Below, one piece after another: positions 26,985-36,413 of a stretch of DNA of 64,000 nucleotides. This stretch comes from an uncultured Synergistales bacterium (GTDB lineage: Bacteria; Synergistota; Synergistia; Synergistales; Aminobacteriaceae), in contig CAJOMU010000017.1 in NCBI GenBank assembly GCA_905235735.1, forward strand, positions 22,927 through 86,926, written 5' to 3'. Each line of letters begins with the position of its first letter. Position 1 is the first letter of the stretch. The notes under the pieces are model-generated. The model was not told where the DNA came from. It did not search any database and worked only from the letters and a program-made list of their open reading frames with translations. Made by a program: the position numbers and the translations under genes.

Positions 26985-27728
26985 TTAGCCTTCACCAAGA
27001 GGACGCGACCAGATTATCATATCAACGATACTTTCTCCTTTCTGACCGACTCCGAACTGAAAGAATATCGATTCACCTGATGCACTCTCATATGTCCAGC
27101 CTTCCGGGCCATCAACAACTCCATCGTCATCCGTATTAATCGCATTTCCTTTCTGTATTTCAATGAAATCATTCAGATAATCTTCCGGCATTCCGAGCTG
27201 CAATAGTTTTCGCATGTTGTCTCCAACCTGAACACCTGCAATAGCATAGCCACGTTTCGTGATTTCTGCCTGATGTATTGTAGGAACTGCTTCATCATCG
27301 TATCTAAGTGTGCAACCTGAATATACGAGATTTCCGAACTCATCCTTTTTGCCTTCACCTAAGAGAGTACGTGCTTTCTCCTGATAGATTCCGAATGCCA
27401 GTCTGACTTCAACGAAATCTTTTCCTGTTGGGATTACGCCGTTGTTACCGTGATACCAGCCGTAATTTACGTACCGCGCAATGATGAATGCATGTCCTTT
27501 ATCTTTTGGGTTATCAATCTCATACCATTTCTGACCGTCAACATAAGCCTCACTGAGAATCACGAATCTTGTTCCTGTGTCAGCGCGTCCGATAATTTTT
27601 CCGTCAGTACCGGGATCTTCGCGAAGTCTGACGTTATCGCCTGTGCAAACGCCGAGTTCAGGATATTCTGCACCGAATGCAGAAGTGCAGAACAACAGAA
27701 CGCATAACATAACAACTATCTTTTTCAT
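26985..27728 (-). CDS. Secreted SH3b-domain protein
   Basis: A 247-residue protein with a signal peptide (VVMLCVLLFCTSAFGA) and an N-terminal bacterial SH3 domain (about residues 25-90: NVRLREDPGTDGKIIG, then WYEI and FIIARYV). SH3b domains commonly bind cell-wall peptides. The remaining 150 residues form an unassigned domain with acidic NTDDDG and EGWTYESASGE stretches. The ATG has AAGGAGG and follows directly on the flagellar terminator, so it may be expressed by read-through or by an unseen promoter. Function beyond wall association is unknown. Confidence 0.75.
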   Translation of the reverse strand: MKKIVVMLCVLLFCTSAFGAEYPELGVCTGDNVRLREDPGTDGKIIGRADTGTRFVILSEAYVDGQKWYEIDNPKDKGHAFIIARYVNYGWYHGNNGVIPTGKDFVEVRLAFGIYQEKARTLLGEGKKDEFGNLVYSGCTLRYDDEAVPTIHQAEITKRGYAIAGVQVGDNMRKLLQLGMPEDYLNDFIEIQKGNAINTDDDGVVDGPEGWTYESASGESIFFQFGVGQKGESIVDMIIWSRPLGEG

Positions 27729-27745
27729 TGAATGTTCCTCCTTAT

Positions 27746-27782
27746 AAAAAAATCCCCTGCCCTAAAAGTATAAGACAGAGGA
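27746..27782 (-). terminator. Rho-independent terminator of the flagellar operon
   Basis: On the minus strand a 9-bp stem (arms 27774-27782 and 27753-27761, with two G-T wobbles) is followed by seven T (A at 27746-27752). It lies 27 bases past the flgE stop. Confidence 0.8.
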
Positions 27783-27808
27783 AATAATTTCCGAATCAAA
27801 ATTTATAT

Positions 27809-30421
27809 TTATCTCTTCAGGTTCACAACCTCTTCAAGTATCTGGTCGCTCACCGTTACTACTCGTGTATTCGCCTGGAAACCTCTCTGCGCAATAATTA
27901 GATGTGTGAATTCTTCTGTGAGGTCTACGTTCGACATCTCCAAATACTGAGACATTATTGAACCTTTTCCGTTCGTAGTCGCACCGTCAATGTTAGCGTT
28001 CCCTGAGTTCACTGTTGCCTTGAACATCGTATTGCCGACCTTTTCAAGTCCCTGTTCATTTGCGAATGTTGCAAGTGCCACACGATACAACGGAATGTTC
28101 ACGCCGTTATCATATGAGCCAGTGATTACGCCATCGATTGCGACAGAATAATTTTTCAAAACTCCCATTGTGTAACCATCCTGATAAACAGGTTTCGTTG
28201 TCGTCTCTGATGCAAATTGCGTTACTCCGTCTAATGCACTTCCGCCTGAACCAACTCCGCCTCCGAAATTCAAAGTTACTGTGCTGTTCGGCTGACCGTT
28301 CAAGCTGAATGGTAATGTAATCTCAACTTCTGCGTTCGGGTATCTGTCATTGCCATCGCCGCGCCTCTGGTTGTCATTGTCGCCTGTTACAACGTTGCTA
28401 ATTCTTCCTGAACCGTCAAATTCAATTTCTCCTGAGCTTGGGGTCGGAATGATATTAACGAGCTGGTCTTGTCCTGATTCATCCTGTTCAACAAGGAATG
28501 CCTCCCAACGCCAGCGATTTTCTGTGAGCTTCTTGAATGTAACTTCAAGCGTGTGTTCTTTGCCATTGTCGTCATAAATCGTGCACTTCGTCGTGTGATA
28601 ACCGCCCTGATACGTTGTACCCTGTGTCGTCCATACACCTGCATTGTCAAGTGCTCCGGGATTATCGAGATTCTGTGCCTGCTTGAATGTCAGTGTGTCT
28701 GACTTCGTGCTTGTTGCGCTTGATGCTCCGACTGCTATCTGGAAGTTCGGCCCTGCTGCGGTTGTTCCGCCGTAAGGAACTACACCGTCAACTATACGAT
28801 AGCCTAATGGAGCGTTGGCATTATCTGAATCTGCCCATTCAACTGAATCAAATGATCCGTCAGGGTTGAAATACACAGTTGCTTCGAGCTTATGCATCTT
28901 TCTTACTGCTCCTGTCGCCGTACCGTTCGTGATTGCAGTCGCTGTATCTGCTGTGAGTGCAGCAGCATCCTCATTGCTGTAACCGTAGTACCAGAGCGTC
29001 ATCTTTGAGGCTGTCCTCGCCATGTTTGAACTCGTGTTATCCCCTACTGTTATGCTCTCATCGAACTCCGCAATGAAATCATATGCCACATTGACCGCTT
29101 CACCATCTGCAACTCCGCTTGTCGCAATCAATGGAGAACCTGAAAGCCTGAAACTGGTATAGTTCATGCTGTCCTTCATGTTGTACGTGAATACAGTGTT
29201 GCTCGCCTCAACCTGCTCAATTCCGAGTGTAGCTGCGTTCTGAAGGTCTGCCGCAAGTCCTGCTGTTGTTGCTGGGATTTCATTATTGTTCGCGTCAAGA
29301 AGTGATATGCTCATCAGCTTCATTGTGCCAGTTGCATCGTCATACTTGGCCGCAAAATACATCGGAGGTGTCTGGCCTGGAAACTGATAAACAGGTGTAT
29401 AGTATTTATCGAGCTGATCCTGTGTAACACCTCCTGCTCCGAGTGCTGCTATTTCTGTCTCAGTCAGAAGTTTATTCGTAAGATCAGAACCAGGACTCTC
29501 ATTCAGCCAGCCTACAAGACCTTTTGCACCTGTTGCCGCTGTGGGAGCATAACCCGTGATTGCTCCGTTTTCATCAAAGACTGCTTTTATCTTCGGAAGG
29601 CTCAGGCTCGGCTGACCAGTTTCATTATTGATGTTTATCATGTCGAACGTCAATGTAGTATCTGTTCCGCTGTTGCTTATGACTATATCGAGGTAATTTA
29701 CATCCGTTCCTGAGTTATCAACATTGTTATATGTCGCATTGAAATCTGTCTGAAAGGCCATGTCATACTCAGTGCCCCTCATGTTGATTCTTGCTGTTCC
29801 CGTTGAATTTCCCTTCCAGCCTGCCGTTACGTTGAACGGTATATCAGCGAATCCATAAGGAAGGTATGCATTCGTTCTGCTGTCGAGGTTGCACTGATAA
29901 TCCACGCGTGTCGTCGCTTTCGCATCTATCTTCTGTCCTAATGGAATGTTCACCGTTGAAAGTTCTGCTGCCTGCTGATAACCGTCAAGAGGTGTCTCTT
30001 CCATTTTGTAGCCCTGAAGCCTGTATCCTGTTCCTGACATTACCATATCGCTGTTATTGTCGAGAACTAATGCTCCTGAACGACTGTAGAGCTGCTGACT
30101 CCCCTCCTGATACACGAAGAATCCTTTATCCTGAATCATCATGTCTGCGGCATTCCCTGTGTACTGTCCTGATCCCTGAGTGTGAATCGTCTCGATTGCA
30201 GATACACTTACTCCTAATCCTACCTGTGCAGGGTTTATGCCTCCTCTTGAATCTCCTGCTCCTGATGCATATTTATTCGCCTGATACATTAAGTCCGCGA
30301 ATATCGTGTTGTCCTTCTTGAAGCCTGTCGTGTTTGCGTTGCTTATGTTATTGCCCGTTACGTCGAGCATGGTCTGGTGAGCGCGAACACCCGTTACTGC
30401 TGTGAATAATGATCTTAGCAT
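27809..30421 (-). CDS. flgE: Flagellar hook protein FlgE, unusually long
   Basis: FlgE builds the extracellular hook. The conserved ends are clear: the N-terminal rod-type motif LFTAVTGVRAHQTMLDVTGN and ISNANTTGFK, and the C-terminal SNVDLTEEFTHLIIAQRGFQ ending VSDQILEEVVNL. At 870 residues it is about twice the size of E. coli FlgE (402), because of a large Thr-, Ala- and Asn-rich central insertion corresponding to the surface-exposed domains. It is the last gene of the fliE-flgE operon, followed by a terminator. Confidence 0.95.
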   Translation of the reverse strand: MLRSLFTAVTGVRAHQTMLDVTGNNISNANTTGFKKDNTIFADLMYQANKYASGAGDSRGGINPAQVGLGVSVSAIETIHTQGSGQYTGNAADMMIQDKGFFVYQEGSQQLYSRSGALVLDNNSDMVMSGTGYRLQGYKMEETPLDGYQQAAELSTVNIPLGQKIDAKATTRVDYQCNLDSRTNAYLPYGFADIPFNVTAGWKGNSTGTARINMRGTEYDMAFQTDFNATYNNVDNSGTDVNYLDIVISNSGTDTTLTFDMININNETGQPSLSLPKIKAVFDENGAITGYAPTAATGAKGLVGWLNESPGSDLTNKLLTETEIAALGAGGVTQDQLDKYYTPVYQFPGQTPPMYFAAKYDDATGTMKLMSISLLDANNNEIPATTAGLAADLQNAATLGIEQVEASNTVFTYNMKDSMNYTSFRLSGSPLIATSGVADGEAVNVAYDFIAEFDESITVGDNTSSNMARTASKMTLWYYGYSNEDAAALTADTATAITNGTATGAVRKMHKLEATVYFNPDGSFDSVEWADSDNANAPLGYRIVDGVVPYGGTTAAGPNFQIAVGASSATSTKSDTLTFKQAQNLDNPGALDNAGVWTTQGTTYQGGYHTTKCTIYDDNGKEHTLEVTFKKLTENRWRWEAFLVEQDESGQDQLVNIIPTPSSGEIEFDGSGRISNVVTGDNDNQRRGDGNDRYPNAEVEITLPFSLNGQPNSTVTLNFGGGVGSGGSALDGVTQFASETTTKPVYQDGYTMGVLKNYSVAIDGVITGSYDNGVNIPLYRVALATFANEQGLEKVGNTMFKATVNSGNANIDGATTNGKGSIMSQYLEMSNVDLTEEFTHLIIAQRGFQANTRVVTVSDQILEEVVNLKR

Positions 30422-30533
30422 GTCCTTTTAATCTTTCCTTTCTGCGTCTCTTTCTTACGCTTATTATTTTACTTTTCGGCGGGCGTTCTCCTGCTGTCCT
30501 GCCTTATGTCTCGTCCGTGAGAGCAAAATTATT

Positions 30534-30986
30534 CTAGCTTATCGAACTTACACCTTCAACGTCTTCAAGGGCAACTTCACCCTCTGTTGTATCGAGAATA
30601 GCTTTACCGTTAGGTTCAAACCATACATGATTCACTACCGCTACCGTCTGCTTTGCGTCTTCTCCTTCACCTTTCGTGAATGCTACTGCCTTCCCTATAT
30701 ACTGCACCGCACTGAACTTGTTCGCTTCGGCCATTGATTCGAGGGTCTTGTTCATGTTCTGCATTTGCTCAAGCTCAGAGAATGTCGCCATCTGTGAGAC
30801 AAATTCACGGTCTTCCATAGGGTTCAATGGGTCTTGATTCGATAGTTCTGCTATTAACAGCTTCAAGAATGCATCCTTTCCTAATGTATCATTGGCTGCA
30901 TTCGTCATAGCTGTCGATGAATTTGTTGTGTTAGTCGTGGTTATATTTGCGAGATTCGTATAACTGTTTACATCTGTTACGGCCAT
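30534..30986 (-). CDS. flgD: Flagellar hook assembly (capping) protein FlgD
   Basis: FlgD caps the growing hook. The 150-residue protein has the core motif LGKDAFLKLLIAELSNQDPL (residues 35-54) followed by NPMEDREFVSQMATFSELEQ, both diagnostic. The C-terminal FLN/TUDOR-like domains are short, as in several Firmicutes and Synergistota. It lies between fliK and flgE, 112 bases from the latter; that interval shows no clear element. Confidence 0.93.
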   Translation of the reverse strand: MAVTDVNSYTNLANITTTNTTNSSTAMTNAANDTLGKDAFLKLLIAELSNQDPLNPMEDREFVSQMATFSELEQMQNMNKTLESMAEANKFSAVQYIGKAVAFTKGEGEDAKQTVAVVNHVWFEPNGKAILDTTEGEVALEDVEGVSSIS

Positions 30987-31007
30987 ATTCTTTTACTCTC
31001 CTGTCTG

Positions 31008-32651
31008 TCAGGCTACCCAGTAGAGCAAGCCTTCTTCTAAATCTATTCTGAATTCCTCCGTATCATCATCAGCTTCATTGACTGCAAACGTCCTGTATCT
31101 GTTCCCTTCATCTTGATTGTTCTGGTGATTCCCGTTTGAATTGTCCTGCTGAACATCTACAGTGAATTCTGCTACTTGTACTCCCTGCTGTGATAAATTC
31201 ATGCGTAATTCTGATATTTGGTCTTGCACTAATTGTCGGATTTGCTCGCTCGCTACTTTAATTGACGCTTCTACTCCTGAACTGCCCGATGTGAGTTCAA
31301 CCGATATTCTTCCGAGTGCAGGAGGGTCTACAATTACATTTGCCTTCTGCATTCCGTCAGCACGAATGAATCTCACAACGTTTATCATTCCATCTCTCAA
31401 TGTCTGACTCTGATTGAGCGTGTATGATGCTGTTTGAAGGTTCAAAGGCAATGGTGATGTTCTTGATACGTTCCTTCGACTGGTCAGTACACCCTCAAAG
31501 AATGACTGAAATGTATTATGCGATTCTGTCCTGTTTGAAGACGTATCTGTTCGGTCATTCTGAGTTCGTGATGATGATGTTGATGATGCTCTGCGGTTAT
31601 CATTGCGTGAACGTGAGACTGTCTGAGTTCCTGAATTATTATCTTGTGTTTGCTCATGCCCGGATGAATTTTCTTCTTGGCCTGACGTATTGCCGTTCTG
31701 ATTCGATGTCCCGTTCTCACTGTCTGTGCGTTCTATATGCTCATCAAAATTCGATTCCGTTTTCACGCTTTCATTATCGGGTTTTACGTCTGCTTTCGGA
31801 GATTCAGTTTTAGGTTCGTGTGAGGCATTTCGTGATTGAATATTGCGATTCATATGCGGAAGTTCTGCCTGTGATTCTGAATTTATAACAGTATCAGCAT
31901 GTTCTGTTTCTGCGTTAGGGATTACGGCAAGACCGGCAATGCTGACCGATACATCATCAGCTTCAACCGTATTATCTTGAGCTATGTCATCGTCATCATT
32001 ATCTTCTTTCTGCGGGGCTTCGGGTTTAGGCTCATCAATTGACGCAAAAACTTTATGTTCATTCGGAAGTCTGCGAATCACATCAACGATATTAAACTCC
32101 GTATCATCAGATGAATCTGTTTCCTTAATGCTTCTCACAAAATCTTCAACTGCTTTCACAATTTCATTCTTCGTCTCTTCTGGAATTGCTTCATCATTGA
32201 GTATCTGTGATACAAGCTCGTTAATGTCATCTGGAATTTCGGATTTCAATGCACCGATTTTCTCTGAGACTACTGTCTTAACTTTTGAGATTATGCTTTG
32301 AAATTCATCTTGAATCTTCGCTCCTGAATCTTTAAGTACATTCGCTACATCATCAATCATCTCGCGTATTTCAGCAGGCAAGTCTTCATTTTCATTTCGT
32401 CCTGCAAGAATATCTATCACTGACTGCGAAAATGAATTATTACCCTTGAATGTGATTAGCTGTGTAGTATCTCCTGTATCTGCAATTGCTATTGCGTTCT
32501 CTTCTGTTGCTGCTTCTTCCGTCAATGCATATTCATTCATCAATTCGTCAAATACTCCGGGTATTGCTTCACTCTCCGAAGATACATTACTGTTTTGAAG
32601 TGTCTGTGCTTGTGCTTGTGTCTGAAGGAACGCTGTTATTTCTGATGGCAT
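31008..32651 (-). CDS. fliK: Flagellar hook-length control protein FliK
   Basis: A 547-residue protein with the expected two-part FliK architecture: a long low-complexity, acidic and Ser/Asn/Thr-rich N-terminal ruler region, and a compact C-terminal domain (about residues 435-515) containing DPPALGRISVEL and an amphipathic helix IRQLVQDQISELRMNLSQQG. It is secreted and sets hook length by switching export specificity through FlhB. Position just upstream of flgD and flgE is the common order. Sequence similarity is confined to the C terminus, as usual. Confidence 0.9.
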   Translation of the reverse strand: MPSEITAFLQTQAQAQTLQNSNVSSESEAIPGVFDELMNEYALTEEAATEENAIAIADTGDTTQLITFKGNNSFSQSVIDILAGRNENEDLPAEIREMIDDVANVLKDSGAKIQDEFQSIISKVKTVVSEKIGALKSEIPDDINELVSQILNDEAIPEETKNEIVKAVEDFVRSIKETDSSDDTEFNIVDVIRRLPNEHKVFASIDEPKPEAPQKEDNDDDDIAQDNTVEADDVSVSIAGLAVIPNAETEHADTVINSESQAELPHMNRNIQSRNASHEPKTESPKADVKPDNESVKTESNFDEHIERTDSENGTSNQNGNTSGQEENSSGHEQTQDNNSGTQTVSRSRNDNRRASSTSSSRTQNDRTDTSSNRTESHNTFQSFFEGVLTSRRNVSRTSPLPLNLQTASYTLNQSQTLRDGMINVVRFIRADGMQKANVIVDPPALGRISVELTSGSSGVEASIKVASEQIRQLVQDQISELRMNLSQQGVQVAEFTVDVQQDNSNGNHQNNQDEGNRYRTFAVNEADDDTEEFRIDLEEGLLYWVA

Positions 32652-32680
32652 AAATTAATTCCCTCCTGTGATATGAATTT

Positions 32681-33376
32681 TTATCTCTGCTGGGGATGTG
32701 CCATTAATTCAGTTATTCTTGCTGCCTTCGCTGGCTTTACCTTTCCGAGTATCGACGCTCTTGCATCATTCGGAAGTCTCATCAGGAGTTCAACCGCTAG
32801 TGAATCTCTTAACTGTTCAACTACTGCCGCCGCATTTCTCGCTGACATATCCTGATATGTACGTGCAACCTGATTCATTAGTTCCTGTTCTCGTTCTGTG
32901 GGTTCTGATGCATTCTCTGCTGCAGCGTTTTGTTCTTCTGCACGCAATCTTCTCTGCCGTCTCGCTACATCTCTTGAGAGTTCCAGCAATGCCTGTTCTC
33001 GTTCCTCGTAGACTACCATGCGTGATACATCTTTGCTATCAAGTGAACGTTCCCATGCATCAAGTCGCCTCTGCCATTGTTCGAGTTCAACTGCTCTCCT
33101 CTCCTGTGAGGTAAGCGCGTAAATCTCCGGCACCTGAAAGAATTCTGACAATTGAGGCCCGACATACGGTATCTTCGGAAGAATCGACCACAATAACGGA
33201 CGGCCGTCCCATATTCCAGACAGATGCATTCCCGTTGCCGTACCCAATGCCAATAGTAAGAGCCAGAACAAAAACGTTAGCTTTCCGAGTTTCTTTTTCT
33301 TTTTCTTCTTTCTGACTATAGGCTGTGATGGTACATCTACTTCCTGAGGTGCATTCGGTGTTCGTTCTTCTGCCAT
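32681..33376 (-). CDS. MotE-like flagellar membrane protein
   Basis: A 231-residue protein with a Lys-rich cytoplasmic start (KKKKKKK, 23-29), one membrane segment (about 33-53), a coiled-coil region (about 90-165, with many Arg, Glu and Gln) and a C-terminal MgtE-N-like helical domain ending MRLPNDARASILGKVKPAKA. This matches MotE/FlbB-type proteins, which act with the stator in other bacteria. It lies between the transglycosylase and fliK in the flagellar operon, which supports a flagellar role. Confidence 0.8.
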   Translation of the reverse strand: MAEERTPNAPQEVDVPSQPIVRKKKKKKKLGKLTFLFWLLLLALGTATGMHLSGIWDGRPLLWSILPKIPYVGPQLSEFFQVPEIYALTSQERRAVELEQWQRRLDAWERSLDSKDVSRMVVYEEREQALLELSRDVARRQRRLRAEEQNAAAENASEPTEREQELMNQVARTYQDMSARNAAAVVEQLRDSLAVELLMRLPNDARASILGKVKPAKAARITELMAHPQQR

Positions 33377-33378
33377 TC

Positions 33379-33951
33379 CTAACCTGCCTCCCTAAGTCTG
33401 CGATATATTGCCATGATATTTTTCACATAACGCTTCGATACTTCTGGTATGTTCCCAGAATCTACTCTCGTAGGGCCTGCGTTGTATGCCGCAAGTGCTT
33501 TCTCTATATCCCCGCGATATTTATCGGTTAAATCTGAAATATATCTTACGCCGCCTTCTATGTTCTGCGCAGGATCAAACGGGTCATTCACTCCTAACAT
33601 TGCTGATGTTCGAGGCATTAACTGCATTAATCCCTGTGCTCCTTTATTCGATACTGCCTGAGTGTCCCAGCCCGATTCAACTTGAATCATTGCTCGTATA
33701 AGTTCATTATCGATATTATATTTTTCTGCACATTCATCAATTATGTCTTTCAGTTCAACATAGCTCGTCTTGCCTGACACATTGCTTCGTGAATTCGCTG
33801 TCCTCCTTGCCTTGTTTACGTCATTGAGTACATCTACAAATCTGCTCCTCATTGGCTCTGTCGGACTGTTATACATATCAGGCATTATACGTCTGTTAAT
33901 CTCTTCTATTCGGCTTAATACACGCGTTACATTCGTCAGGTTAGGCCCCAT
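33379..33951 (-). CDS. Lytic transglycosylase (SLT domain)
   Basis: A 190-residue protein whose C-terminal two thirds is a goose-lysozyme-like SLT domain. The catalytic Glu92 is in AMIQVESGW, followed by GAQGLMQLMPRTSAM and LAAYNAGP, all typical. No signal peptide is obvious, so export may go through the flagellar apparatus or another route. In this operon it probably opens peptidoglycan for the flagellar rod, as FlgJ does elsewhere; that is inference from position. It is 2 bases from motE and 3 bases from fliJ. Confidence 0.9.
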   Translation of the reverse strand: MGPNLTNVTRVLSRIEEINRRIMPDMYNSPTEPMRSRFVDVLNDVNKARRTANSRSNVSGKTSYVELKDIIDECAEKYNIDNELIRAMIQVESGWDTQAVSNKGAQGLMQLMPRTSAMLGVNDPFDPAQNIEGGVRYISDLTDKYRGDIEKALAAYNAGPTRVDSGNIPEVSKRYVKNIMAIYRRLREAG

Positions 33952-33954
33952 GAA

Positions 33955-34404
33955 TTAGAATCCTCCTTTATGTGAAAATTGTACTGTCGCTACATCATCA
34001 AGTTCATTCTGCTCTATGCCCAGACGTTCAAGAAAATCTGCCTCTTTGAGATGATCTATGTATGTCTCCATGATTCTCACATCACGATGACGTTCTACTA
34101 ATCTCGCTTCCGTTCCTACTATGCGTGTTCTTACGTCTGCGAGTGAGGTCTTGCCTTTCGTTATGTCTGTGTCTATTGCTGATATGAACTGACGCTGAAA
34201 CCATAAATCATTTGCTGAAATTGATTTTGTTCCTGTCCTGCTGAAATCATGAATTGCCTGTGCTTTTTCACCTTCGAGCTGTGATAAGTGATTCAATACT
34301 GCTTGTTCTTCGCTACGTTCTGCCGCTAAGATTGCCTGTTCATTTTTGCGGCTGTCCTCTCTAATCTTTAATATTCGGTTGAAGGTTGATATTCTCTGCT
34401 GCAT
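33955..34404 (-). CDS. fliJ: FliJ-like flagellar export chaperone
   Basis: A 149-residue protein that is almost entirely predicted coiled coil, rich in Glu, Arg and Gln, as FliJ is. FliJ sits in the centre of the FliI ATPase ring of the export apparatus and escorts substrates. Sequence conservation is low in this family, and the call rests on length, coiled-coil character and location. It would normally follow fliI directly, but here a toxin-antitoxin pair lies between. Confidence 0.8.
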   Translation of the reverse strand: MQQRISTFNRILKIREDSRKNEQAILAAERSEEQAVLNHLSQLEGEKAQAIHDFSRTGTKSISANDLWFQRQFISAIDTDITKGKTSLADVRTRIVGTEARLVERHRDVRIMETYIDHLKEADFLERLGIEQNELDDVATVQFSHKGGF

Positions 34405-34417
34405 TTTATTCTGCCTG

Positions 34418-34732
34418 CTATATTATGCTTTCTATGTTGCGTTTGCCGTACATAATGTGAAGAACATGAACTATGTGCATGTTATCATCAACAGAATAGA
34501 TTATCATGAAATTATCAATGGGCATGTATCTAAGTTCCTGTCCCTTTGAATTCTTTCTGCGTACACGATACAGTTTCGGAAACACTTCCAATGTCTTTAT
34601 GGCTTTAAGTATACGCTTTGATTGCCTTCTGGCTGCTCCTATATCATCAAATTCTTCTGTGATATATTCCTGCACCTGTCTAAGCTCCATTCTTGCTTTA
34701 AGAGAGAGGTCAACTTTATAATTCGATTCCAT
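34418..34732 (-). CDS. RelE/ParE-family toxin
   Basis: A 104-residue protein of the RelE/ParE superfamily. Supporting features are the start YKVDLSLKARMELRQVQEYI, then VFPKLYRVRRKN, then LRYMPIDNFMIIYSVD and a final beta strand HIVHVLHIMYGKRN. Members either cut mRNA on the ribosome or poison gyrase. The start overlaps the antitoxin by 17 bases, a usual coupled arrangement. It ends 13 bases before fliJ, so the pair sits inside the flagellar operon without disrupting either flanking gene. Confidence 0.88.
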   Translation of the reverse strand: MESNYKVDLSLKARMELRQVQEYITEEFDDIGAARRQSKRILKAIKTLEVFPKLYRVRRKNSKGQELRYMPIDNFMIIYSVDDNMHIVHVLHIMYGKRNIESII

Positions 34733-35030
34733 ATTTTTCTCTCATCTCCTTTTCCACTTCTTCGAGTGAATAACAGCGTCCGGCCTCTATGTCATCAAAG
34801 GTTTCCTGAATCAATGCATCAAATTCTTCTTCTGTCATATCATCAATGCATGGAATTGGAGGCCGCTTCAGTTCTTCGGGAAGTTTTCTGCGTGAAGTTA
34901 CATTGCGTAGGAATAAATCTACTGCTCCTTTAACGGACATTCCAAGCTCATTCAATACAATATCTGCGTTCTTCTTCAGCTCCGGCTCAACCTCAATCAC
35001 TGAATCTAATTCTAATAATGCTGTACTCAT
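34716..35030 (-). CDS. RelB/DinJ-family antitoxin
   Basis: A 104-residue protein with an N-terminal ribbon-helix-helix typical of RelB/DinJ (VEPELKKNADIVLNELGMSV, then AVDLFLRNV) and an acidic C terminus (about residues 64-100) that would wrap the toxin. It precedes and overlaps its toxin. It begins 24 bases after the fliI stop. Autorepression at an operator near its start would also affect downstream flagellar genes; no palindrome was convincingly seen. Confidence 0.88.
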   Translation of the reverse strand: MSTALLELDSVIEVEPELKKNADIVLNELGMSVKGAVDLFLRNVTSRRKLPEELKRPPIPCIDDMTEEEFDALIQETFDDIEAGRCYSLEEVEKEMREKYGIEL

Positions 35031-35054
35031 TTATCTTTCTCTCCTTTCAAAAAT

Positions 35055-36413
35055 TTACTGCGTCTGCTGATTCGGATATGGTGCAAGTGAAAGTAATCGT
35101 TTATCGGTCTCATCAAACGTAGTCGGGTCTTCAACACGCTGTGATAGAAAGCTCCTCACATCTTCCATGTTCGCAAGTGCCCAGTCAACGCGCATATTTG
35201 AACCCGATTTGTATGCTCCGATGTTAATCAAGTCTTCGGATTCTGCATACGTAGCAAGTAAATCACGTACACGTCCTGCCGCATCAAGATGTTCACGAGA
35301 TACAAGGGCAGGCATAACACGGCTAACTGAATCAAGAACACTAACTGCTGGATAGAAATTACGTGCGGCTATTCGTCTCGACAGAACTATATGACCGTCA
35401 AGAATTCCCCTTACTGTATCAGCAACTGGTTCATTCATGTCATCACCGTCAACTAAGACCGTATATATTCCCGTTATGCTTCCGACTTCACCTGCACCTG
35501 CGCGCTCAAGCAGTCTCGGTAACATCTCGAAGACCGAAGGCGTGTATCCTCGTGTTGCAGGAGGCTCACCAATCGCAAGACCGATTTCACGCTGTGCACG
35601 CGCTACTCGTGTTATCGTGTCCATCATGAGCAGTACATCTTTCCCCTGATCCCGAAAGTATTCGGCTATTGCTGTAGCTGTCATCGCTGACTTCAATCGA
35701 ATCAATGCAGGCTGATCTGATGTTGCGATAACGAGAACTGAACGTTTCAATCCTTCAGGGCCTAAATCTCTTTCAATGAATTCCCGAACTTCACGGCCTC
35801 GTTCTCCTACAAGCGAGATTACATTCACGTCTGCTGTTGTGTATCGTGCCATCATTCCCATTAACGTGCTTTTTCCCACTCCTGAACCTGCGAATATCCC
35901 TATACGCTGTCCCTTTCCCAATGTCAGCATTCCGTCTATCACCCGAACTCCTACGCTTAACGGTGTATCTACCATTTTCCGCCTCAATGGGTGCGGAGGA
36001 GTTGCGTATAACGGATAGAAATCACTCGCGGCAACAGGGCCTTTATCATCAATAGGATTTCCTAAGCCGTCAAGAACACGGCCAAGTAATGCATCACCTA
36101 CAGGGACTTCAAGAGGCCGATTCGTCGATACAACATCACAGCCAGGCCCAACCTCCTGCAATGCTCCCAATGGCATCAAAAGCACTCGGTCTTCTCTAAA
36201 TCCTACAACCTCTGCATCAAGTTCATGTGAACCGTCTCGAAAACATATATGACATAAATCACCTACACGAACATCTGGCCCTTGCGATTCTGCTACCAGT
36301 CCTACAACCTGAACTATCCTTCCGTTTATCTTAATTAACGGCTTCTGCAATAGGTCAACTGAAAATAGCTGAAATAGATTCTCTTCTGCTGGAATACTTA
36401 TCGCTTCAGTCAT
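35055..36413 (-). CDS. fliI: Flagellar export ATPase FliI
   Basis: The F1-like hexameric ATPase of the type III flagellar export apparatus. The 452 residues include the Walker A GIFAGSGVGKST (about 163-174), DVLLMMDTITRVARAQ (Walker B region) and the family's GEPPATRGYTPSVFEMLPRL. The length is normal. It overlaps the end of fliH by 8 bases and is separated from fliJ by the toxin-antitoxin pair. Confidence 0.97.
   Translation of the reverse strand: MTEAISIPAEENLFQLFSVDLLQKPLIKINGRIVQVVGLVAESQGPDVRVGDLCHICFRDGSHELDAEVVGFREDRVLLMPLGALQEVGPGCDVVSTNRPLEVPVGDALLGRVLDGLGNPIDDKGPVAASDFYPLYATPPHPLRRKMVDTPLSVGVRVIDGMLTLGKGQRIGIFAGSGVGKSTLMGMMARYTTADVNVISLVGERGREVREFIERDLGPEGLKRSVLVIATSDQPALIRLKSAMTATAIAEYFRDQGKDVLLMMDTITRVARAQREIGLAIGEPPATRGYTPSVFEMLPRLLERAGAGEVGSITGIYTVLVDGDDMNEPVADTVRGILDGHIVLSRRIAARNFYPAVSVLDSVSRVMPALVSREHLDAAGRVRDLLATYAESEDLINIGAYKSGSNMRVDWALANMEDVRSFLSQRVEDPTTFDETDKRLLSLAPYPNQQTQ

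Noticed and set aside
31424-31813. Plus-strand frames inside fliK
   Set aside because: They are antisense to a low-complexity coding region with clear FliK architecture and lack start signals.
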